Assembly (NCBI GenBank): GCA_027307325.1
Contig: DAHUXE010000134.1
Location: 1 to 41,359, forward strand
Source of the DNA: Gammaproteobacteria bacterium
Lineage (GTDB): Bacteria > Pseudomonadota > Gammaproteobacteria > Steroidobacterales > Steroidobacteraceae
Direction of reading: 5' to 3'
DNA length: 41,359 nt
The position numbers and the translations under genes were made by a program. Positions 8,987 to 16,025 of this stretch are shown here, one piece after another (positions within the stretch are counted from its first letter, which is position 1; every line of letters starts with the position of its first letter). The notes below the pieces were generated by a model. That model was not told the DNA's origin. It searched no databases and saw only the letters and a list, made by a program, of their open reading frames with translations.

Positions 8987-9399
8987 TCGGGCGCCTCAGC
9001 CTCCGGCGTTGAGGCAGGCACGACTGAGCGCGCGGCGACGTAGTCACGCAGCGTCACGACTTTGCGCGCTCGACGTTCGAGGCCGAGGGTGGAGGCAAGG
9101 CGCACAAACGTCTGTAAGGTTGCGAGGTATCGAGCGAGGTCGACGTTCTCGCCCTTGGCAAGCCGTGCTTCCTCAGTAATCAGCAGTGCATCGAGGTGCG
9201 CGGTACGTTGGATCAGTCGCAGCTTCACGAAGGACAAGGGTGCGTCGCCCTGATCTGCCTTCATCTGCTCGATGGCGGCGAGCATGTGCCGCGCGTCACG
9301 GTATCGACGGTCAAGGCGAGCGAGTGCGCCCTCACTGTACTTGCGCGGCAGGTAATGCTGACGCTTCGATGTGACGCCTGATCCCTTGCCACCCATCAT
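8983..9399 (-). CDS. Probable terminase small subunit-like protein
   Basis: MMGGKGSGVTSKRQHYLPRKYSEGALARLDRRYRDARHMLAAIEQ...; position directly upstream of terL with ATGA overlap; start uncertain (ORF open to 9663). Confidence 0.5.
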   Translation of the reverse strand: MMGGKGSGVTSKRQHYLPRKYSEGALARLDRRYRDARHMLAAIEQMKADQGDAPLSFVKLRLIQRTAHLDALLITEEARLAKGENVDLARYLATLQTFVRLASTLGLERRARKVVTLRDYVAARSVVPASTPEAEAPE

Positions 9400-9467
9400 C
9401 GACCTCGCATCGGTTGTTGAGTCAACATGCACAATCTCGCAAACAAACATGAGATTCCCACCGCGCT

Positions 9468-9845
9468 TCAGCTCGTTACACGTGCCCTTCTCACTCTCAA
9501 TGAGAGGGTACGGGCTCGCGGTGTTGGTCCCGAGATCGAGCGACCATTTCCATCTCTCTCCTGCGTCGCACGTAACCACTTCATCGCCTCCTGCGGATCG
9601 AACCTCACGTGCGCCCCAAGTCGCACGCACGGGCAGTCGAGTTCGCGCGCTGCCGCGCTCCACCAGCTCGCCGCCATGCCCGTCAGTCGCCCCAGCTCCT
9701 TCGCGCTGACGAGGAGTGGCGTCGCAGCGTCCGCAGGGGGCGGGGCAGGGGGCTCGACGTGCGGCCGCCGATGGGCCTCGTACACGTCGCGGGGCAGATC
9801 GAGCACGCCCAGCGCTCCTAAGGGAATGAGCACGCGCTCAGTCAT
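9468..9845 (-). CDS. HTH / excisionase-like DNA-binding protein
   Basis: 125 aa; VSAKELGRLTGMAASWWSAAARELDCPCVRLGAHVRFDPQEAMKWL resembles an AlpA/excisionase-type HTH. Confidence 0.6.
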   Translation of the reverse strand: MTERVLIPLGALGVLDLPRDVYEAHRRPHVEPPAPPPADAATPLLVSAKELGRLTGMAASWWSAAARELDCPCVRLGAHVRFDPQEAMKWLRATQERDGNGRSISGPTPRARTLSLRVRRARVTS

Positions 9846-10146
9846 GCGCTAGCACCCCCATAAACGCCGCGCGAGGGGCGCGCTGCGCCCGTTCTGAGCG
9901 GCGATCCTGCGTACGACGTGCACGCGCCCCGGATTGCAGGATTTCCCACCGTCGCACGCTCGCTTTACTGTCACGCTGACGCTTGTGCTGCGGGGATTGC
10001 GGGGATTGCGGGGATTTTTTAAGACTTCGCGAGCGAGAATCGCTGAAGATTCTTGACGCAGTAGGGCTGAAAACTCCCCGCGAACCCCGCGAACCCCGCG
10101 CGACGCGCTGTAAGCCCTTGATGCTGGGTTCCACGTCGTCCCTCAC
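9838..10146 (-). CDS. Small basic repeat-containing ORF
   Basis: 102 aa from GTG; GTGA overlap with the primase stop; contains the 9-bp repeats as SPQSPQSPQ and GSRGSRG. Confidence 0.4.
   Translation of the reverse strand: MRDDVEPSIKGLQRVARGSRGSRGVFSPTASRIFSDSRSRSLKKSPQSPQSPQHKRQRDSKASVRRWEILQSGARARRTQDRRSERAQRAPRAAFMGVLAHD
9989..10015. repeat. Iteron-like tandem repeat, 3 x TGCGGGGAT
   Basis: tgcggggat repeated three times exactly. Confidence 0.85.
10076..10102. repeat. Inverted iteron-like tandem repeat, CCCCGCGAA x2 + CCCCGCGCG
   Basis: 9-bp periodic CCCCGCG units, inverted relative to the TGCGGGGAT array. Confidence 0.8.
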
Positions 10147-12581
10147 ATCGGCGTGTGCGGTGGGAGAGGGGGCGGCGCACCCCCTTCAACGCGCCACAGT
10201 GCAGCCTTCGCGCGAGAGTCGAGGCCGCCGCGCACGAGACGCATCTCGCCGACGACCCGCCCAGCCACACTCTTGAGCCACCACCCCACCCGCTCCGCAT
10301 TCAGGAGCACGGCGGTATCCGTCACCCTCGCGTCGGTCGCATCGCCAAGCAGCGAGCGCATGTTCGCCCACAGCCTCACGGTCTCGGGGTTCGCGATGCC
10401 CTCGGGAGGTATCGTGCTCGCGAAGTCCTTCACGATGAATCCGCCGCGCTGCCTGAAGGGTGCTTCCTGTTGCAGCTGCGCGAGCAACAACAGCACCTGA
10501 GCGAGGAGCTGCGTCTTCGTGTCCTGCGCCCCCGATTCCTTCACCGATTCGACAGGATCGCTGTGCCCGAGCCATATGAGCGGCGACGCAACCCACTTCA
10601 ACCACTCTTCATAGCCGACGAGCCGCGACCCTCGATCCCCCGCGCCACTCGCGAGATACGCAGCGCACAGCGTGAACAGATCGCTGAGGATCGTGCTGCG
10701 CGCCGCTCGCACGTCCGCAAGCAACGTTGGTCGTTTGAAGCTACGCAGCGCTGGGTGCTCGATCTTCGGATCGATGCGAATGACGATCACCCGTCGCACG
10801 AGATCGGCACCGGGCGTAATGCCGACCCCAGTCATCATCACCAAACGACAGAAGTCCGCGAAGCGCTCCTCCGTCGTACCGAGCACACGAAGCCAAGCGC
10901 TGCGCTCACTGAGCACCTGTGCGAGCAGCGCACTGGTGACCTCTGTTCCGTCCGGGATGTTGTCGGGCAGTAGCACGTGACGACCGCCCATGAGCGCAGA
11001 GGCGAGCTGCTTGCGAAATTCCTCTCCGTTCTCGAAAGGCATCACAGGGGGCAATTGCCCGGTCGAAATGATCCCAGCGAGACACGCGAGCGTCGTCGCT
11101 CCCGCGCCATGATCGGGTTTCGTCACCATGAACCCCGGCGCGGTCGGGAGAGAGGAGCGCAGCGCTGCCGTCAACATCAGCGCGAGCGCGCGGTCCTGAT
11201 CGTCATCCACGAAAGGAAATTCGTTGAGGTAGCTGAGCACTCGGTCCCGAGCCTGCTCCGCTGTCGCCTTGTCGAGCCTGCCGGGCAAGCGCACGTCCTG
11301 CGGGCACTCGACCCATGTCGAGCCATGCAGCCCGGCGATACTCACGAGCTGCTTGCCATCGAACAACGGGACCTGCGACACGCGCTCAAGCTGCGGCAGG
11401 CGCGCGAGGCGCGAAGGAGCTTCAGCGATGGCGCGCGCGATATCGGAGGGGCAATCCGCCCGCGCGGTGACGCTGTGGCCGCTCTTCACCGGGCGTTCAA
11501 CTTGAAACTCGATGGCGCGGCTCAGGTCGACGCGCAAGGATGTCAGACTGATCGCCTCTAGTTCGAGGACGGGCACCTTCACGCTGCCAGGTCCGTCGCG
11601 CAGGACGATGTACGGGCGGACGAGCCTCTCGCCTCGGCCATATACGCGCAGCTCGTGCGCCTTCTCGATCAGTACGCCGAGGGTCTCGTCCACGGCCTCA
11701 GCAATGCCGCCTGCCTGATACGTGATGCGTGCGCTGCGTTCGGGACCTGTGTCGTTGACTCCCATCAGCTCGCAGAACAGGCGGGTGGCGGGACCCCCAA
11801 GGCTGTCCTCGAGCTTCTTGCGCCCCGGGACCGCCTTCGTGCGCTTCGGGTTGCTCCATGAGTCTGCAAGCTTTGCCACCCGCTCGACGCGCTCCTCGAT
11901 CTTCGGGTCCTCGCGCACCGTCGCGACGATGCGAATGAAGTTTTCGACCCTCTTGGCCTTCCATCCGCCGCGAAGCAGCGTGCCTGCAACTCTGACGTTG
12001 AGGTCGTTGTGCGCGCCCTCGTCCCACCGTTTAGCAACGAGATACGCCGCCATCAGCCGATCGATTCGCAGCCGCAGTTCCTTGTGCTCGATCTCAGACG
12101 GCTCCCCGTCTCCACCTTCGGCCCAGTCGTAGCGCTCGCCGGTCGGATGCACGCTGCCGGGAAGCACGCTCTGTGTACCTTCGCCGAGCAGCTCAACGAT
12201 GCGCGCCTTCTCGCCCTTTGGCGTGTCGGGGTCGTCGTAGCGTTTGGTTTCCCAGCCGCCTTTGCAGCGATACGCCCAGTGGCTCTCGGGATTGCTCTTG
12301 CGACCCCAGCACATACCTGTCTTGGGCAGGAAGTACGGCGCGAGAGCGCGGGCCAGCGGATGGTCTAGGTCAACATCGACTGCGCCGCTTGAACTAGGTC
12401 CCCATAGGCCGCCGACATTCTGTCGCGCCCCGTTGAAGTACTGCGGCGCGGTCTCGCTGGTAATTACTAGATGCGGCCAGCCCTCGATGACGCAGCCTTT
12501 CTCCTTGTAGGGGAGAGGAAGGGGACTGATGCCCCGCTCGATGTATGTGAGAGCGAGAGCAAGTGCCTTAACGGTGCTCAC
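10143..12581 (-). CDS. Bifunctional primase-polymerase / helicase-like replication protein
   Basis: GTG start at 12581: VSTVKALALALTYIERGISPLPLPYKEKGCVIEGWPHL...GAVDVDLDHPLA (prim-pol N-terminal domain); C-terminal P-loop-like GAGATTL and HVLLPDN motifs. Confidence 0.82.
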   Translation of the reverse strand: MSTVKALALALTYIERGISPLPLPYKEKGCVIEGWPHLVITSETAPQYFNGARQNVGGLWGPSSSGAVDVDLDHPLARALAPYFLPKTGMCWGRKSNPESHWAYRCKGGWETKRYDDPDTPKGEKARIVELLGEGTQSVLPGSVHPTGERYDWAEGGDGEPSEIEHKELRLRIDRLMAAYLVAKRWDEGAHNDLNVRVAGTLLRGGWKAKRVENFIRIVATVREDPKIEERVERVAKLADSWSNPKRTKAVPGRKKLEDSLGGPATRLFCELMGVNDTGPERSARITYQAGGIAEAVDETLGVLIEKAHELRVYGRGERLVRPYIVLRDGPGSVKVPVLELEAISLTSLRVDLSRAIEFQVERPVKSGHSVTARADCPSDIARAIAEAPSRLARLPQLERVSQVPLFDGKQLVSIAGLHGSTWVECPQDVRLPGRLDKATAEQARDRVLSYLNEFPFVDDDQDRALALMLTAALRSSLPTAPGFMVTKPDHGAGATTLACLAGIISTGQLPPVMPFENGEEFRKQLASALMGGRHVLLPDNIPDGTEVTSALLAQVLSERSAWLRVLGTTEERFADFCRLVMMTGVGITPGADLVRRVIVIRIDPKIEHPALRSFKRPTLLADVRAARSTILSDLFTLCAAYLASGAGDRGSRLVGYEEWLKWVASPLIWLGHSDPVESVKESGAQDTKTQLLAQVLLLLAQLQQEAPFRQRGGFIVKDFASTIPPEGIANPETVRLWANMRSLLGDATDARVTDTAVLLNAERVGWWLKSVAGRVVGEMRLVRGGLDSRAKAALWRVEGGAPPPLPPHTPM

Positions 12582-12597
12582 GTGCCGCAGCGCTCCC

Positions 12598-12813
12598 TTA
12601 CGAGTTGCGCCCGCCGAAGAGTTCCTCCCGCCGTCGCTCGACGTGCTCACGTACCGCGGCGATATCGTTCTGGGTAAAGAGTCGCCGCCCGTCGGTGGAG
12701 CGCAGTGGGTGCAGGGTCCCGGCGTTCGCGAGGTTGCGCACTGTCGATTCGCTGACGCCTGTCGCCCGCGCGACGGCTGCGGTCGTGAGGGTGTGCTGTG
12801 ACTTGTTCGCCAT
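12598..12813 (-). CDS. MerR/AlpA-like helix-turn-helix regulator or excisionase
   Basis: 71 aa MANKSQHTLTTAAVARATGVSESTVRNLANAGTLHPLRSTDGRRLFTQNDIAAV. Confidence 0.82.
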   Translation of the reverse strand: MANKSQHTLTTAAVARATGVSESTVRNLANAGTLHPLRSTDGRRLFTQNDIAAVREHVERRREELFGGRNS

Positions 12814-12836
12814 GAAAGGCCTCCGTGTGTTCGTTG

Positions 12837-12954
12837 CACGCTGTAGTTTGCGCGGCCTGCAACAGCGTGATTGCAGTGAGGCTTTTCGCTGGCTTTTTGT
12901 CGGGCTTTCGGGCTTCTGAGGCCGGGGTGTTATCATTTGCTGCACGTTGCAAAT
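12837..12954. promoter_or_regulatory. Divergent control region with inverted repeats
   Basis: CACGCTGT (12837-12844)/ACAGCGTG (12862-12869) and ATTTGC (12935-12940)/GCAAAT (12949-12954); recurrent TTGCA boxes between divergent genes. Confidence 0.5.
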
Positions 12955-12966
12955 AGAGAATTCGTG

Positions 12967-13314
12967 ATGCCCCGCTGGCCGTGTTCCACAACTGATGAGC
13001 GCAAGCAACTCAAGGCGAAGGCGCTCAAGCAGCTCAACGGCACGCTGATCCCCGGCGACCGCGTGCTCGCTGGGAAGTTGGAGTTCGTCGTGGAGGCGGA
13101 GAAGGCAACCGCGCTGTCCGAAAGGGCGATATATGCAGCGGTGAACACGATGAGCGCGCAGCCGTGGATGATGCACATCGACGGCCAGCCCGTGACGCTT
13201 GCCTCTAGCGCCGCGCATTGGCTCGCATCGCAGCGCCACGAAGAAGCGCAAGAGCACCGCTCGTTAATCGATTGGGCGACCTACGGCAAGCGCGGGGGTC
13301 GCCCGGTAAAGTAA
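12967..13314 (+). CDS. Hypothetical phage/satellite protein
   Basis: MPRWPCSTTDERKQLKAKALKQLNGTLIPGDRVLAGKLEFVVEAEKATALSERAIYAAV...; divergent from the HTH gene. Confidence 0.65.
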   Translation: MPRWPCSTTDERKQLKAKALKQLNGTLIPGDRVLAGKLEFVVEAEKATALSERAIYAAVNTMSAQPWMMHIDGQPVTLASSAAHWLASQRHEEAQEHRSLIDWATYGKRGGRPVK

Positions 13315-13323
13315 GGATTGCAC

Positions 13324-13677
13324 ATGGATCTGAAGCAGTTCGTTTCCATCTCTCTTCAGCAGATCGTGGCCGGTGTGGCTGAGGCGCAGAAAGCCGATCA
13401 TGGTGGCGAGGTCAATCCGACGATCTGGCGAACCGGGGACGCAGGGAAGCTCAAGATCGTGGAGTCAAACACCGGAAACTGGATTCATATGGTCGATTTC
13501 GACATTGCGGTGACCGTCGGGGAATCGACGGGAACGCAAGGGGGCATAGGACTGGTCGTCGGGCCGGTCGCTCTTGGCAGCAGAGGCCAGAGCAATGCTG
13601 AGACTTCGAGCGTTAGCCGTATCCGCTTTCAGGTTCCTGTTTCTTGGCCAACTCCCCCACCGAAGTCCGGGGCCTAA
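13324..13677 (+). CDS. Small beta-rich protein, possibly trypco2-like (Trypsin-co-occurring domain-like)
   Basis: MDLKQFVSISLQQIVAGVAEAQKADHGGEVNP...VDFDIAVTV...GGIGLVVG...SRIRFQVPVSWP; assignment from pattern resemblance only. Confidence 0.6.
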   Translation: MDLKQFVSISLQQIVAGVAEAQKADHGGEVNPTIWRTGDAGKLKIVESNTGNWIHMVDFDIAVTVGESTGTQGGIGLVVGPVALGSRGQSNAETSSVSRIRFQVPVSWPTPPPKSGA

Positions 13678-13775
13678 ACGAGGCGGGATTTTTGAGCACG
13701 GCAAGGAGGCGGCAGTGGGGTACTCAAGAAGTCGCGCGACTCGCGAGCGCGGTTCGTGCGAGCGGGTAATCGACC

Positions 13776-14939
13776 ATGACCGTCGATGAGATTATCGAAA
13801 GGTTCAAGAAGGAGCGCCTTCCACGGCTCAAGAAGAGGACGCAGGGGGATTACGGACGGCACTTCGTCCTTCTGAGCCGTGACTTCGGACAACGGCAGGC
13901 GAAGGACCTCACGTTGAAGGAACTGCAAGGATGGATGAACGTCGAGACGGGAAAGATTCAGCGAAACCGCCAAATGGCAGCCCTGTCGTCTCTCCTTGGT
14001 GCGGCGGTCAAGTGGGGTTGGCTTGACTCGAACGTCTGCAAGGAGGTTGAACGAAACAAGAGCAAAGCTCGCGAGAGGATAGTGACGGACAAAGAGTTCG
14101 CCCAGATGAAGACGTACGCTGGCAGACGGATGCCGATGGCAATGGACCTTTCACTGCTCGCCGGGCTGAAGCAGGGAGCGATACTTGAGCTCACATGGAC
14201 GCAGATTGACCGTCAGGACAACGTTATCCGCATCCGGCACCATTTAACCGGCAGACAGATTCAGATCCCAATCACTCCCGAAATAGATGCGGTGCTCGCC
14301 AAGTGCAAGGAGCTTCCTGCCAAGAAGAAGAACCTCTACGTAATACCTAACCGTCAAGGTGATGCGTACACAAGCGAAGGGTTCCGCGCGATGTGGCAAC
14401 GCGCGGTGAAACGCTACCTCAAGACCGGCAACGACCATTTTACGTTCGAAGACATCCGACAGACTTGGGCGCACAGGCAGACGCTGGAGAAACTAACGCC
14501 TACTGCGCGTCGCGGTGGCGCAGGTTTTGTTGATCAAGCTCGAATCGAAGAGCTGCGAGCGCTGCAGGGTAAGAAGCCGAATCCAACTCGCTTAACGCGA
14601 TTGTGTGAAGAAATAAATGCTTGCTACAAGAACAACTCCCTACTGGCGGTGGCACTATTGGCACGTACAGTGATCAATCATGTTCCACCGGTTTTTGGCT
14701 TCAACACCTTTAGTGAAGTGGCAAACAACTACGGCGGTGACCCGAAGACCAACAAGTCATTCAAGCAGATTGCCCGACGTTTGGAGGAGGCGGCGCGGAG
14801 TATTGGGGATAAGATTGCGCACGAAACCATGCGACCGGTCGAGTCGCTGCCATCAGCGGCGCAAGTGGACTTCAGCCCCGAATTCGACGTGCTTCTCGAA
14901 GAAGTTGCGCGGTTGCTTCGCGAGCGAACGAGCCCTTAG
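13776..14939 (+). CDS. Degenerate tyrosine-recombinase domain fused to an uncharacterised C-terminal domain
   Basis: 387 aa; N-terminal SAM-like plus catalytic fold (AMDLSLLAGLKQGAILELTW, YTSEGFRAMWQRAVK, HFTFEDIRQTWAHRQ), no GH..Y box; C-terminus RLTRLCEEINACYKNNSLLAVALLARTVINHVPPVFGFNTFSEVANNYGG...VDFSPEFDVLLEEVARLL. Confidence 0.85.
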   Translation: MTVDEIIERFKKERLPRLKKRTQGDYGRHFVLLSRDFGQRQAKDLTLKELQGWMNVETGKIQRNRQMAALSSLLGAAVKWGWLDSNVCKEVERNKSKARERIVTDKEFAQMKTYAGRRMPMAMDLSLLAGLKQGAILELTWTQIDRQDNVIRIRHHLTGRQIQIPITPEIDAVLAKCKELPAKKKNLYVIPNRQGDAYTSEGFRAMWQRAVKRYLKTGNDHFTFEDIRQTWAHRQTLEKLTPTARRGGAGFVDQARIEELRALQGKKPNPTRLTRLCEEINACYKNNSLLAVALLARTVINHVPPVFGFNTFSEVANNYGGDPKTNKSFKQIARRLEEAARSIGDKIAHETMRPVESLPSAAQVDFSPEFDVLLEEVARLLRERTSP

Positions 14940-14993
14940 GAGAGCTGAGGACTGACCCCACAAGCACGGGCGCCCGCCTCGCGTTAGGTAGCT

Positions 14994-15341
14994 ATGAATG
15001 CCGGTGCAAACCAGCGTGAGATTTTTCGGGCACAAGCCCGGCGCTCCGACCGAGCTGCGGTGCAGCGGCTCGTCGAGCGGCTGCCCGGTCCCATTCAGAG
15101 CAGTCTCAGTAGCCGCCTGCGAGACGCCAGAGGTTTTTTCGCCATGCAATACGACGCGGAGACCCGCCGTGGGTTCTGGATAGTCGCTGACGTTAAGATT
15201 GTGCTGGTGCTTACGATCACGGAGGTCGCCGATGAAGAGGAAGCCGCAGCCATTTGGATAGCCATCGAGGAGCAGGAAGCAGAAAGCGATCCAGACAAAA
15301 TCATCGCCATCCTGGGGGCGAAGAAGGTCACTCGAAACTGA
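14994..15341 (+). CDS. Hypothetical protein
   Basis: 115 aa; ...YDAETRRGFWIVADVKIVLVLTITEVADEEEAAAIWIAIEEQEAESDPDKIIAILGAKKV; protein-like composition, start uncertain. Confidence 0.45.
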   Translation: MNAGANQREIFRAQARRSDRAAVQRLVERLPGPIQSSLSSRLRDARGFFAMQYDAETRRGFWIVADVKIVLVLTITEVADEEEAAAIWIAIEEQEAESDPDKIIAILGAKKVTRN

Positions 15342-15374
15342 CCGGCCCCCCTCGCCGACGAAGGTGACTGCGCA

Positions 15375-15394
15375 CGTTTGTCGATTGTTTGTCG
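15375..15394 (+). repeat. Candidate integrase arm-type site, right
   Basis: cgtttgtcgattgtttgtcg; two TTTGTCG boxes 11 bp apart. Confidence 0.5.
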
Positions 15395-15502
15395 AGAGCT
15401 GCGTCAGGCTGCGTCTCTCGACGTAACGGGCACGCAACGTAACCTACGGAAAAGACAAGGGGCGTAACCCCGCGTCAAGCAGCGTCACGCCCCGGTCTGT
15501 CG

Positions 15503-15519
15503 GGGGTTATGAGCGTGTG
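15503..15519 (+). repeat. Right att core (direct repeat)
   Basis: ggggttatgagcgtgtg, identical to 4475-4491. Confidence 0.88.
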
Positions 15520-15572
15520 CAACACTAGCGGCCACGCGCGGCGGAACGCGCGGATCTTCGGGGGATGCGGCC

Positions 15573-16025
15573 GTGGCGGGACTGTACTTCGAGGAGTTCG
15601 AACCGGGACAGCGCTTCGAGCATGCGGTGCGACGCACCGTAACCGAGGCCGACAACGTGCTCTTCAGCACGCTCACCATGAACCCGGCGGCCATCCATCT
15701 CGACGCCGAGTACGCGCGCGGGACGCCCTTCGGCGTGCCGCTGGTCAACAGCGTGTTCACGCTCGGGCTGCTGGTCGGGCTTTCGGTCTACGACACCACC
15801 TTCGGCACCACCATCGGCAACCTCGGGTTCGAGGAGGTGCGCTTCCCGAAGCCGGTGCTGCCGGGCGACACGCTGCGCGCGGCGACCACGGTAGTTTCCA
15901 AGCGCGAGAGCCAGTCGCGCCAGGATTCCGGCATCGTGGTGTTCGAGCATCGTGCCTTCAATCAACGCAACGAGGAGGTCGCTTCGTGCCGCCGCGCGGC
16001 ACTCATGCTGAAGCGGCCGGCGTGA
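15573..16025 (+). CDS. MaoC-family dehydratase
   Basis: 150 aa; hot-dog fold [41 protein letters not shown]. Confidence 0.9.
   Translation: MAGLYFEEFEPGQRFEHAVRRTVTEADNVLFSTLTMNPAAIHLDAEYARGTPFGVPLVNSVFTLGLLVGLSVYDTTFGTTIGNLGFEEVRFPKPVLPGDTLRAATTVVSKRESQSRQDSGIVVFEHRAFNQRNEEVASCRRAALMLKRPA

Larger units (their letters stand above)
4475..15519. mobile_element. Integrated phage-satellite-like element, about 11.0 kb
   Basis: Perfect 17-bp direct repeat GGGGTTATGAGCGTGTG at 4475-4491 and 15503-15519; intact tyrosine integrase next to the left copy; terminase, prim-pol helicase and HTH genes between; host metabolic genes outside both copies. Confidence 0.9.

Noticed and set aside
9989-10102. CRISPR array
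   Set aside because: 9-bp contiguous tandem units without spacers; iteron-like, not CRISPR. No other repeat-spacer array was seen.
14853-15437. 194-aa minus-strand ORF across the cargo end
   Set aside because: Overlaps the end of the recombinase-fusion gene and the more protein-like plus ORF 14994-15341; no recognisable motif.
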